Shown: positions 7,869 to 15,441, counted from the first letter of the stretch. The stretch is DNA of 64,000 nucleotides from Pseudomonadota bacterium (GCA_026388275.1 JAPLKB010000017.1:1-64000), one strand, 5' to 3'. Notes: generated by a model from the letters alone, not told the origin. Numbers and translations: made by a program.

Positions 7869-8735
7869 TTAATCGTCAGTGGACTTAGTGGACGTTGTAG
7901 AACCGGTGGACTTAGTGGACTGGGTGGACGAAAAGCGTGATGATCGCTTTTCGGAGCGCACGCGGTAGAGGCGCTCAGTAAAGCCGCCTTCTGTCTCGAA
8001 GGCTTTTGCCTGGGCTGCCAGTTGTCGGTCAAGCAGACTGCAGGCCACCACCAGCAACACCAGGGCAGCGTTGGCAGTAATTTCGGGAAAGGTAGGAACG
8101 GAGATTGCAGGACTGGTAGACGGCGTGGACTTTGTGGACGATGTAGACAAAGGAGCTACAGTGGACAGAGTGGACGCAACAGACCTGGTGGACGGAGTGG
8201 ACGCAACAGACCTGGTGGACGGAGTGGACACTGTAGACCTGGTGGACGATGTAGACAAAGGAGCTACAGTAGACGGCGTGGACGCATTCTGTCCACTAAG
8301 TCCACTACTCTGTCCACCTCGTCCACCATCCTGTTTTCGTTGTTCTTCCCGCACCCATTGTACCACCTCACCAGCGGTTGCGCATCGGCGGTCGATCAGT
8401 CCCTGTCTGCGGGGATCGTTACGATCCCATATCGGTAATCCACGCTGGCGCAAGAAATCTTCATAGTCGAGCCGCAACTCTTCGAGGCTGGCTCTTGCCA
8501 CGTTTGTGAGTTTGAGCTCGGTCTTTTTCGAGGTTCCCGAGGCTTGACTTCCTTCTGCAATGTTCTGCACACCAGACCTTGCCGCCTGTACCATTTGATC
8601 GTGAGTGCGGCTGCGTTTTTCAATGTAGCTATCGCAAAAACGGACCGTTATATCATAAATCAGTTGTGCCACCTGAAAGCTCTTTAGCTTTCGGTAGCCG
8701 CCATGCTTTGGTATCAAAGGTTCATTAGTAGTCAT
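7869..8735 (-). CDS. Four-helix-bundle protein with C-terminal suffix domain
   Basis: Residues 10-125 form a 23S-rRNA-intervening-sequence-type four-helix bundle (YRKLKSFQVAQLIYDIT, SGVQNIAEGSQASGTSK). The C-terminal block (about 225-265: ITANAALVLLVVACSLLDRQ, then GGFTERLYRVR) matches what is known as the four-helix-bundle suffix domain. Between them lie about 70 residues of ST-rich low complexity encoded by GTGGACNNN repeats, and the final 20 residues are also repeat-derived. The gene lies between hsdR (13 bp upstream) and hsdMS (8 bp downstream) in the same direction, so it belongs to the restriction operon. Its function is not known; association with restriction loci suggests an accessory or structural role, which is inference. 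Confidence 0.8.
   Translation of the reverse strand: MTTNEPLIPKHGGYRKLKSFQVAQLIYDITVRFCDSYIEKRSRTHDQMVQAARSGVQNIAEGSQASGTSKKTELKLTNVARASLEELRLDYEDFLRQRGLPIWDRNDPRRQGLIDRRCATAGEVVQWVREEQRKQDGGRGGQSSGLSGQNASTPSTVAPLSTSSTRSTVSTPSTRSVASTPSTRSVASTLSTVAPLSTSSTKSTPSTSPAISVPTFPEITANAALVLLVVACSLLDRQLAAQAKAFETEGGFTERLYRVRSEKRSSRFSSTQSTKSTGSTTSTKSTDD
7880..7930. repeat. GTGGACNNN array at 3' end of the four-helix gene
   Basis: Units start at 7880, 7889, 7898 (degenerate TAGAA), 7907, 7916 and 7925, all 9 bp apart. They encode the serine/threonine-rich C-terminal tail of the four-helix protein. Confidence 0.85.
8117..8290. repeat. Long GTGGACNNN array with higher-order copies
   Basis: About nineteen 9-bp units (TGGAC, TAGAC or CAGAC) run from 8117 to about 8283. 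A 27-bp block (unit containing GCAACAGACCTGGTGGACGG) is repeated twice in tandem, and a block containing GATGTAGACAAAGGAGCTACAG occurs at both ends. The array therefore grew by duplication of multi-unit segments. It encodes the long ST-rich linker of the four-helix protein. Confidence 0.9.
8291..8329. repeat. Inverted GTCCAC arm of the array
   Basis: Immediately after the long array the motif switches orientation: GTCCAC appears on the plus strand at about 8290, 8299, 8311 and 8320. In the minus-strand gene this encodes a Gly/Ser/Gln-rich peptide instead of ST repeats. Together with the main array it can form a hairpin. Confidence 0.8.
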
Positions 8736-8748
8736 ATCATTTTACCCT

Positions 8749-11286
8749 CTATGTGGTGAACTGGTTCAAAGACACGTAATCCTTGACATATTCCGGGATG
8801 AGACTGCGATATTTCGGAGGCACAGCCTTAAAGTCACGGCTGGAAAAAACCGGATTAGTGGCAAGATCGGTGAAAAGCTTGCCCTCAATGATGTGGCGGA
8901 TCGAATCACTGGTGACATAGGCCTTAAAATAATTCTTGATTGCCGGGATGGCCTCGGCCTCTTCAGGTTTGTAGTCAGCGACAAATTTGGCAAATTCTTC
9001 TTCCAGCAGTTCATTCCTGGACTTAAAACGCGGGATCAGGCCAAAGATTTTTTCCAGGATCTCGCGCAGGGTAAGGCGGCGATCCACGGCAGCAGCTTTG
9101 CGCAACTTGTCGAGGTTGTAGTATTCCTCGGGTTTGTCAAAGACCTCGCGGTTGACGTAGTCAATGATGCGATCCCATTGCCCGGCTTCGACAGCGCTGG
9201 CGATAGTCGCGTTCTCGCGTATGGTGTCCTCGAATTTCTCGAAGAACATGCGGTCGATCTTCATCCCTTCAAAGCCAATAGTTTCTTCCCTGATAGAGGC
9301 AAGGATGTCCGCGCCTGGGTGGTCGTAGACGCCGCCTGTGACTATTGGTGCGCCATCTCCCCCTTCACGGCGGCCGCTTTGGGGTTTCGGCAATTTGAGC
9401 ACTTCATCGTATTTGAATTCCTCCTCGAAATACTCGCAGTTGGCAAAGAAGTCGAAGAGCTTGAAGGCGGACTTCTGCGGCTGTTTTACGTTATCTTTGA
9501 GACTGTCATCGAAAAGCTGTTCAAGGAAGTTGTGATTGCGGGTGCCGCGCCCCTTGATCTGGATGAAATCAGTCGGCGAGAAGATGGGGCGGAAAAGGCA
9601 GAGATTGAGAATGTCAGTGCAGTCGTAACCGGTGGTCATCATACCTACGGTCACACAGACCCGCGCCTTGCTGGTCTTGTAAGCAGGCAGAAAGTTTGCC
9701 GAGCCGAGCAGATTATTATTGGCGAAGTTGATGGTAAACTGCTGGGCGTCGGGGATCTGGGATGTGACCTGTACTGTAAAGTCGGATTGGTATTTGCCGG
9801 GGAACATCCTGTCGGCCATCTGATTTAAAATTTGCGCCAACTTGGCGGCGTGGTTCTGGCTGACGGCAAAGATAATGGACTTGCCGATCTCCCCGCTGAC
9901 AGGATCGCGCAGGGCATTTTCAAGGAAGGTCTTGCAGAAAAGCTGGTTAGTGGCATCGGCGAAAAAACGCTTCTCGAACTCCTGTTGCTTAAATGCCTCC
10001 TGCTGGTCCTCGCCTGTTTCATCAACAAAAGAGACGACGAAACCCACATCAGAAAGTAGTTCTGTGGTGATTTCAGTACGGGCATCCACTACCGTGGGAT
10101 TAATAAGGTAACCTTCCTTCACGCCGTCCAGCAGTGAATAGCGATAGGTTGGCTGGCTGTTTTCACAACCGAAGGTACGGTAGGTGTCGAGCAACAGCCG
10201 ACGCTCTAACTCGCGGGGATCGCGGGTGGATGGATTAGTATTGTCGAACTTCCTGAGGTAGTCCCTGGGCGTGGCAGTGAGACCCAGCTTGTAGCCGATG
10301 AAATAATCAAAAACAGCGCGGGCATTGCCGCCGATAGAACGGTGCGCTTCGTCGGAGATGACGAGGTCAAAATCGGTCGGAGAGAAGAGCTGCTGATATT
10401 TGTTGTTGAAAAGCAGGGATTGCACAGTGGTGACCACGATCTCCGCACGCCGCCAGTCGTCCCGGTTTTCCTTGTAGATGATTGTTTGAAAATCGGCGGA
10501 CAGCAGAGACGTGAATGCTTTTTTGGCCTGATCTTCAAGTTCGAGGCGATCCACAAGGAAGAGGACACGCCGGGCATTGCCGGTGCGAAGAAAAAGTTTG
10601 ATAACAGCGGCGGCAGTGAGGGTTTTGCCGGTTCCTGTGGCCATTTCAAAAAGAAAACGGTCTTTACCTTCCTTTATGGCAGCTTGAAGCATGTGGACGG
10701 CTTTCAATTGATAGGGGCGCAAGAAACGCAGTTTGTTGGACTGGATATAACCGGGGCGTTCCGCATCATTGCGCCACGCAGCTTCAGACTGATAATTCGG
10801 GCGCTGGGTAAGAACGATGTAATCATCGCCGACCTGCTCTTCGATAAGGCGCTGAGGATTGGGTGTAACTTTTTGATAGTTTGTCACCGAATCCGGGGTT
10901 GGAAAGGAAGTTATGACATAGGGGTTGCCACGTTCCAAATCCCAGAAATAGTGCAGGTTGCCGTTGGACAGGATGACAAAGCGGCAGTTTTGGGAACGGG
11001 CGTATTTGCGTGCCTGTTCTTTGCCGGCAAGCGGGTTCTTGTCCTCTGACTTTGCTTCAAGGACGATGAAAGGGAATCCCTTTGCATCAAGAAGCAGGAA
11101 GTCAATGAAACCTTTGCCTGTTTTCTCGAAGTTCTGGCCCATGTCGTTGAGATCAATAGATTTGATCGTGACACTTGGTTCAAGACAGATATTGGCAGGG
11201 CTTTTTGCTGAAGCGAAGAAGCGCCACCCTGCTGCTTCGAGCAGCTTGTTAATCTTGATGCGGGCAGTGGCTTCTTTATCGGGCAC
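8749..11286 (-). CDS. hsdR: Type I restriction enzyme R subunit (HsdR, EcoEI-like)
   Basis: The 845-residue protein carries an N-terminal nuclease domain with the catalytic signature FIDFLLLDAKGFPFIVLEAK (about 60-80, PD-(D/E)XK pattern D..ExK). It then has an SF2 translocase: Walker A MATGTGKT near 217, SDEAHRS near 308, GLTATP near 335 and the motif VI-like QIKGRGTRNH near 585. An EcoEI-type C-terminal domain completes it. It is the motor and endonuclease of the complex, cleaving unmethylated DNA away from the target site with the fused HsdMS protein. It is the first gene of the operon hsdR - four-helix protein - hsdMS. All key motifs are present, so it appears intact. Confidence 0.93.
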   Translation of the reverse strand: MPDKEATARIKINKLLEAAGWRFFASAKSPANICLEPSVTIKSIDLNDMGQNFEKTGKGFIDFLLLDAKGFPFIVLEAKSEDKNPLAGKEQARKYARSQNCRFVILSNGNLHYFWDLERGNPYVITSFPTPDSVTNYQKVTPNPQRLIEEQVGDDYIVLTQRPNYQSEAAWRNDAERPGYIQSNKLRFLRPYQLKAVHMLQAAIKEGKDRFLFEMATGTGKTLTAAAVIKLFLRTGNARRVLFLVDRLELEDQAKKAFTSLLSADFQTIIYKENRDDWRRAEIVVTTVQSLLFNNKYQQLFSPTDFDLVISDEAHRSIGGNARAVFDYFIGYKLGLTATPRDYLRKFDNTNPSTRDPRELERRLLLDTYRTFGCENSQPTYRYSLLDGVKEGYLINPTVVDARTEITTELLSDVGFVVSFVDETGEDQQEAFKQQEFEKRFFADATNQLFCKTFLENALRDPVSGEIGKSIIFAVSQNHAAKLAQILNQMADRMFPGKYQSDFTVQVTSQIPDAQQFTINFANNNLLGSANFLPAYKTSKARVCVTVGMMTTGYDCTDILNLCLFRPIFSPTDFIQIKGRGTRNHNFLEQLFDDSLKDNVKQPQKSAFKLFDFFANCEYFEEEFKYDEVLKLPKPQSGRREGGDGAPIVTGGVYDHPGADILASIREETIGFEGMKIDRMFFEKFEDTIRENATIASAVEAGQWDRIIDYVNREVFDKPEEYYNLDKLRKAAAVDRRLTLREILEKIFGLIPRFKSRNELLEEEFAKFVADYKPEEAEAIPAIKNYFKAYVTSDSIRHIIEGKLFTDLATNPVFSSRDFKAVPPKYRSLIPEYVKDYVSLNQFTT

Positions 11287-11432
11287 TCACGCTCCTTTTC
11301 TCTCCCCTTGGGATGGACGGTAAGTTTATTTATACTCTGTGGTTTGTGAAATCCTATCCCTATGAAGGCTTTTTGTCAATGAAATTTCAGGGTTATGTTG
11401 GCTTTAAGACAAAACAAGAGATCCATTCAAGC

Positions 11433-11621
11433 TTATACAAATTTCTTTAAGACCTCTTTATGGGAAGTTCGTTTAGAATGGTTTTTTAGCCTTTCTTCTA
11501 ATTTTAATTTGAAATCCTTTTTTAATTGAAGACCTGAATCCGGGTCACCAATGATTTCAAGAACTTTTTGCTCGATAAACTGCTCAAGGTTTGGAGATAT
11601 TATGCTTTGAGTTTTAGACAT
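11433..11621 (-). CDS. Small hypothetical protein, possible antitoxin-like
   Basis: This 62-residue protein is mostly helical and charged (EQKVLEIIGDPDSGLQLKKD, ending SHKEVLKKFV). I do not recognise a named family with confidence. The size, composition and location between the restriction locus and a toxin-antitoxin pair would fit a small antitoxin, but no partner toxin gene lies immediately beside it. Confidence 0.5.
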   Translation of the reverse strand: MSKTQSIISPNLEQFIEQKVLEIIGDPDSGLQLKKDFKLKLEERLKNHSKRTSHKEVLKKFV

Positions 11622-11824
11622 TGTTTGCCTCTGTCGTTATCTGTTATATTCCATTAATAGTTAATATCGCAAATGTTTTTAACTAAGCTGGTAAGTCCTC
11701 ATCCCTTCACTCTGGCTGTCGTTCAACACCACTATTCTTTTTTTCATTTTCCTGTAATGAAAATTCTAACTCTCAAAGATGGAAAATACAAATATTTTCT
11801 TATGTTACAACGCTGTACCAATCG

Positions 11825-12139
11825 TTAACCTTGAATATATGCTTTATCGTGTGGCCCCATGTCTACAAATTTGATGGTTTCATCATTATTTTCATGGCAA
11901 TTGAAGCAGAGGACTGTTTTTTCATCACCTTTTTTTCTACATAACCTGCAATACAAATAGATGATAAGAAAGTTTTTTTTGACAGGACAGCTGTAGTATC
12001 CCCTGAAGTTACCTTTTAAGGGTTCTCCCAGGGCAATAGGATTTTCTATTATCATATCTACCTTTTTCCGGATTATCTTTTTAATGGAGCTATGTTTTTT
12101 GAGAGACTGGACAAAGGCATTGCTAAACAAGACTTCCAT
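11825..12139 (-). CDS. RelE/YafQ-like toxin
   Basis: This 104-residue protein has the fold pattern of RelE-type mRNA interferases: a helical N terminus (FVQSLKKHSSIKKIIRKKV), LKGNFRGYYSCPVKKNFLII in the core strands, and a C-terminal VDMGPHDKAY in place of the usual GSHDEVY. A Cys-rich insertion (CRLCRKKG, LCFNCHEN) is unusual and could bind a metal. Its ATG overlaps the antitoxin stop codon by one base (TGATG), indicating translational coupling. The call of an RNase toxin follows from family resemblance, and activity is not established. Confidence 0.8.
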   Translation of the reverse strand: MEVLFSNAFVQSLKKHSSIKKIIRKKVDMIIENPIALGEPLKGNFRGYYSCPVKKNFLIIYLYCRLCRKKGDEKTVLCFNCHENNDETIKFVDMGPHDKAYIQG

Positions 12140-12390
12140 CAGAAAACCTCATCATATTTTAACCATTTTGCATCACCGGATTTAATGCTTGCGATAGTTT
12201 GCATGAGGGTTTCCTTAAATTCATTATCAGCCAGAATTATTTCTGTAGGGTCTTTTTCTTTAACCCGTTTAAGATTAAGAATAAATTGCGTAAAAACCTC
12301 GGATACCGTAGTTCGCTGTTGTTCTGCATAGATTTTTATATATTCAATAAGGTCTCCATCAATTGTGATATTGAGTTTGCATTTAGGCAT
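12139..12390 (-). CDS. Antitoxin, DUF6364-like ribbon-helix-helix protein
   Basis: About 83 residues, beginning MPKCKLNITIDGDLIEYIK, with the pattern of the short DUF6364 antitoxins (TIDxDL followed by AEQQRTTVSEVFTQFIL, an RHH-type DNA-binding helix pair). The ATG at 12390 was chosen over one five codons upstream because the upstream codons are themselves the ribosome site GGAGGTGA. The C-terminal part (KWLKYDEVF) should wrap the toxin. A strong promoter lies just upstream, with a palindrome inside it, so autoregulation is likely. Confidence 0.8.
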   Translation of the reverse strand: MPKCKLNITIDGDLIEYIKIYAEQQRTTVSEVFTQFILNLKRVKEKDPTEIILADNEFKETLMQTIASIKSGDAKWLKYDEVF

Positions 12391-12415
12391 TGTTATCACC
12401 TCCACATATTTATAC

Positions 12416-12448
12416 GCATATTATACGTGTGATATGCATTCATGTAAA
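12416..12448 (-). promoter_or_regulatory. Toxin-antitoxin promoter and candidate operator
   Basis: On the minus strand TTTACA (12448-12443) and TATAAT (12425-12420) are separated by 17 bases, a near-perfect sigma70 promoter. An inverted repeat GCATAT (12416-12421) and ATATGC (12432-12437), 10 bases apart, overlaps the -10 box and spacer. This is where an autorepressing antitoxin complex would be expected to bind. Confidence 0.75.
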
Positions 12449-12516
12449 GTAAAAACAAACCTCGTCACCACCTTTTTCATGCTATGACAGGAAGCACGAG
12501 AAGCATGGTATTACAA

Positions 12517-13233
12517 TCAATCCAGCAGATATTCCTTCCTTACCTTCTGCAGGCTCCGGAAGATATTCTTCTTTACATTCGGGTTATGTTTTTTAAGTTC
12601 TGCAACGATGCCTTTTACAAGACTCCTTTTGGATGTTTTACCATTGGGGCATTCAGAGGAGATGACAGGCAGTTCGAGCACCTTTGCAAGCCTGACTATC
12701 TCTTTTTCCTCTACATATGCCAGGGGCCTTATGATTGCGAGCTCGCCGTCAAACATCTCCTGATAGGGACGCATGGTGCCTATTTCACCCTGAAAAAAGA
12801 GATTCAGAAGCATTGTTTCAATAATGTCATCCATGTGGTGGGCAAAGGCAATCTTGTTATACCCGCCTTTGTAGGCAAGGTCGAACAATGCCTTTCTTCT
12901 GTTCCAGCTGCACCAGAAACAGCCGAAGGTTTCTTCTCCGTTCCATCCGTCAGGGTGCGGCGCAACGATATAAGGAATTTCTTCTTTTTTAAAATGTTCT
13001 ATTAATATGTCCTTATTGATCCAGTCAAAACCCATATCCACAAAACATGCGGTGATCTCATAGTTTATAGGGACAAATTTTATCCGTTCCTTCATGATCC
13101 TGAGAAGGGAAAGGCTGTCTTTGCCGCCTGACACGCCGATCAGTACCTTATCCCCTTCTTTGAGCATCTGATAATCCCAGATAGCTTTGCCCACCTTTTT
13201 TGTTGTAAAATACAGGGGGCCTTTTATATTCAT
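12517..13233 (-). CDS. TtcA-like PP-loop tRNA-thiolation family protein
   Basis: The 238-residue protein belongs to the adenine-nucleotide alpha-hydrolase superfamily. It has the PP-loop SGGKDS near residue 35, a CFWCSWNRR cysteine pair near 107, and FAHHMDDIIETMLLN near 130, which is characteristic of the TtcA group that inserts sulfur into tRNA via an iron-sulfur cluster. A third cysteine occurs at SSECPNG near 197. It is shorter than E. coli TtcA (about 310 aa), and the exact substrate is uncertain. Its ATG overlaps the stop of the upstream FMN reductase gene by four bases, so the two are coupled. Confidence 0.75.
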   Translation of the reverse strand: MNIKGPLYFTTKKVGKAIWDYQMLKEGDKVLIGVSGGKDSLSLLRIMKERIKFVPINYEITACFVDMGFDWINKDILIEHFKKEEIPYIVAPHPDGWNGEETFGCFWCSWNRRKALFDLAYKGGYNKIAFAHHMDDIIETMLLNLFFQGEIGTMRPYQEMFDGELAIIRPLAYVEEKEIVRLAKVLELPVISSECPNGKTSKRSLVKGIVAELKKHNPNVKKNIFRSLQKVRKEYLLD

Positions 13234-13775
13234 GCTATTGATTCTGCGAGTTTTTTTGTTTTCTTTTTATACTCGTTCCTGACTGTGCATTTCTCTTCGC
13301 ATCCAATTGCTTCAATGCTGCCCGCATATTCAAGGCCAAGGAGGCTGAAGGTCTTCTTGAATATATCTATGGAAGGCCTGCATGTTTCAATATCTTCATC
13401 AGCACAGGTCATGATGGTGACGGCCTTTTTACCTTTGATCCGTGACCCATAGTTTTCATCAAGAAAAGCTAAAGACCTGTCAATTACAAGTTTCAATTGA
13501 CTGGATGGGGAAAACCAGTAGATGGGCGTTGCATAGACAATAATGTCAGATTCCATCATATATTTACGTATGTCTTTCATATCATCATTTATCCTGCATA
13601 TTCCCTCAGGCAAACAGGCAAGACATCCCTGACAGGGCCTGATGTTCAGGTCGTTAAGGTATATAGTTCTAACGTTATGTCCTTTTTCTCTTAATGTTTT
13701 CGACAATATGTTTACAAGCTGGACTGTATTGCCCTCTTTTCGCGGGCTTCCAAATAAAATAACGGTATTTATCAT
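13230..13775 (-). CDS. NADPH-dependent FMN reductase / flavodoxin-fold protein
   Basis: Starting at ATG 13775 (GGGAGAAG six bases upstream) the protein has 181 residues. The flavin phosphate loop GSPRKEGNT lies at residues 8-16. A CQGCLACLPEGIC segment follows near 46, the cysteine-rich loop of the iron-sulfur flavoprotein-like branch. ATPIYWFSPSSQLK near 80 forms the second FMN-binding loop. It probably transfers electrons from NAD(P)H via FMN to an unknown acceptor. Coupling to the TtcA-like gene suggests a shared process, perhaps supply of electrons for sulfur insertion (inference). Confidence 0.8.
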   Translation of the reverse strand: MINTVILFGSPRKEGNTVQLVNILSKTLREKGHNVRTIYLNDLNIRPCQGCLACLPEGICRINDDMKDIRKYMMESDIIVYATPIYWFSPSSQLKLVIDRSLAFLDENYGSRIKGKKAVTIMTCADEDIETCRPSIDIFKKTFSLLGLEYAGSIEAIGCEEKCTVRNEYKKKTKKLAESIA

Positions 13776-13893
13776 AGTCTTCTCCCTGCGTTTCAAATTT
13801 TCTTATTATAAGGGGTTTTTGCCTGAGTGGTCAAGGGGCGAATATTGTGGAGTTTTGCGAAGGTCTCAAAAAATTATCCCGGATGTGTCACTG

Positions 13894-14127
13894 GTAACGG
13901 TGTCGGGTTGTTCTAAGTAAACCGTCGAGAGGCAGGTATCTCATTTAGCTCACTAGGTGAGCGAGAGGGGGAGGCTCCACGGACTTGGTTCGTGGAGGGG
14001 GCGACACAAGCCCCGGTAATGGAAGCTTGGCCTTCTGCATAAGCAGAAGTTCCGAAGCCGAACGCGAGCGAATGAAGCCGCAGGAGCGTAATAAGCGTGT
14101 TTGCTGGGAATAACCCGACACCGTTAC
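13894..14127. mobile_element. MITE-like element, 234 bp with terminal inverted repeats
   Basis: The ends match in inverted orientation over 20 bases with one mismatch: GTAACGGTGTCGGGTTGTTC at 13894-13913 and its inverse at 14108-14127. Inside are three perfect hairpins: CTCAC-TAG-GTGAG, CTCCACG...CGTGGAG and CTTCTGC-ATAA-GCAGAAG. No transposase is encoded, and a 106-codon frame crossing it looks artefactual. No target duplication is obvious. It could be a non-autonomous transposon or a structured extragenic element moved by a REP-type transposase. Confidence 0.7.
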
Positions 14128-14162
14128 TTATCTTAATGGAAAATATGGGATTATCTGTTTTG

Positions 14163-15317
14163 TTAAATATAATTATCAAGTAGCAGCGAGAGGGTTTTTT
14201 CAGTGCTGCCCGGTTCTTTTGATTCCATTTCACGGATTTGCTTTTTTATTTTGAAGTATGTAAGCTCATCATTTAAATCGTTTAATCCTCTGTAAATGCC
14301 GGCTCTTCTACCGAACCTGAATACAAGCTTCTGTTCCTCGGTAAGAGAAAGAAATTCATCAATAATCGACAGCAACTTTTTTTTATCTTCCGGAAGCTTG
14401 CCATCGACCTCTTCGAGCAGGTTAAGAATGTGGTCACTTTTTATATGGCTTGTAATTCCATCCAGGTTCTCTATTAACAGCCTTTCCTCCAGAACGATTT
14501 CCTCTTCTGTCGAAAGTGTAAAATCACCTGTTTCAAGTTTTTCGTAAAGAAGCATATCTTTTAAAACTTTTAATGTTCTGAACCTTATGAAATCCGGGTC
14601 TATGCGGTTAAGGACTTCAGCAGTTTCAATTGCATGTTCTTTCCACCATTTTTTGCCGCCCATGCCGAGAACAATATATTCAGAAAGTTCTATGCCTGAT
14701 TCTTTGACCTTTTTTCCACATTCAACATGATCTTCTTTGGTTGCCCCTTTTTTCATATACTTAAGGAGGGCGTTGTTGCCCGATTCAAGACCTATGTGAA
14801 GCCTTGTAAGCCCGGCATTTTTCATCTTTACTAAGTCATCAACGGATAATCTTTTTGCAATAGTTCTTGAACGGGCATAGGATGTTACTCTGTCTACAGT
14901 TGGAAATTTATCTTTTAAATATTCCAGTGCACTGACAAAAACATCCGTTTTCATGGCAGGAGAATTTGCATCCTGTACAAATACGTTTTTCCCGCCAAAA
15001 TAAAGCCAGATAGCTACGCTCCTGTAACATTCATTATAGGTGTTGCCGGAGAATATGTATTCGGCCAGAGATTCGGTTATCTTACCATCGAACCCCTTTT
15101 CCAGCGATAAATTTACAATATCGTCTTGTATGGCTTTTACAGTATCAATGTCTTTTTTTATCTCTTCCAGATCCCTTGCTTCGAACTTCCTCTTTTTGTA
15201 TACGTGGCAAAAGGCACATTGGTTCCAAGGGCAGTTCCGGGTAAACCTCAACAAAAGGCTGTATGCCTCATTTGGAGGTCTAATCGGACCTATTTCATAA
15301 CGGAAAGCATTACTCAT
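14163..15317 (-). CDS. Radical SAM protein of unknown substrate
   Basis: The 384-residue protein has an N-terminal CPWNQCAFC motif near residue 29, a C-X4-C-X2-C arrangement that would hold the [4Fe-4S] cluster used to cleave S-adenosylmethionine. The TIM-barrel core includes RVTSYARSRT, GLTRLHIGLESGN (the SAM-binding GxIxGxxE-like stretch) and ELSEYIVLGMGG. The roughly 150 C-terminal residues are helical and not recognised. The Elp3/HemN-like barrel suggests a radical modification or C-C bond reaction, but no substrate can be assigned. Its ATG overlaps the end of a 43-codon basic ORF, so the two are translated together. Confidence 0.8.
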   Translation of the reverse strand: MSNAFRYEIGPIRPPNEAYSLLLRFTRNCPWNQCAFCHVYKKRKFEARDLEEIKKDIDTVKAIQDDIVNLSLEKGFDGKITESLAEYIFSGNTYNECYRSVAIWLYFGGKNVFVQDANSPAMKTDVFVSALEYLKDKFPTVDRVTSYARSRTIAKRLSVDDLVKMKNAGLTRLHIGLESGNNALLKYMKKGATKEDHVECGKKVKESGIELSEYIVLGMGGKKWWKEHAIETAEVLNRIDPDFIRFRTLKVLKDMLLYEKLETGDFTLSTEEEIVLEERLLIENLDGITSHIKSDHILNLLEEVDGKLPEDKKKLLSIIDEFLSLTEEQKLVFRFGRRAGIYRGLNDLNDELTYFKIKKQIREMESKEPGSTEKTLSLLLDNYI

Positions 15318-15441
15318 TTTTTTCTATGTGGATAGGAAAAACCGGTGTGGACATCTTAGACATAACTCTTTTTCTCTTCTTTCCTGAAGCTGTTCTTTTC
15401 CTCTTTCTTCTCAATTCCACCTTCTTTGTATCAGATCCCAT
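15310..15441 (-). CDS. Very basic 43-residue protein
   Basis: This small gene begins at ATG 15441 behind an AAGGAGG site and ends at TAA 15310, overlapping the radical SAM start codon. The first 30 residues are packed with lysine and arginine (LRRKRKRTASGKKRKR), while the tail is TPVFPIHIE. The strong ribosome site and the overlap support translation. I cannot name a family. Composition suggests nucleic-acid or ribosome binding. The basic N-terminal part could also be a precursor or substrate region for the radical SAM enzyme, but this is speculation. Confidence 0.65.
   Translation of the reverse strand: MGSDTKKVELRRKRKRTASGKKRKRVMSKMSTPVFPIHIEKNE

Noticed and set aside
8117-8330. CRISPR-like array
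   Set aside because: The units are 9 bp without spacers of constant length, and no cas genes are present.
8071-8466. Plus-strand frame encoding a VD-rich repeat peptide
   Set aside because: It is the reverse of the GTGGACNNN array inside the four-helix gene; any period-9 array without stops stays open in several frames.
8893-9828. Open frame of 311 codons on the plus strand opposite hsdR
   Set aside because: It lies wholly antisense to a gene with all HsdR motifs, and its composition is that of an opposite-strand shadow in G+C-rich DNA.
13815-13870. tRNA-like words GCCTGAGTGGTCAAGGGGC resembling a tRNA-Ser or Tyr D-arm
   Set aside because: No anticodon stem, T-arm (GGTTCGAATCC) or acceptor pairing follows, so it is at most a chance or decayed fragment.
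13913-14233. 106-codon minus-strand frame across the MITE-like element
   Set aside because: Most of it is hairpin DNA between inverted repeats, with no ribosome site and no protein-like pattern.
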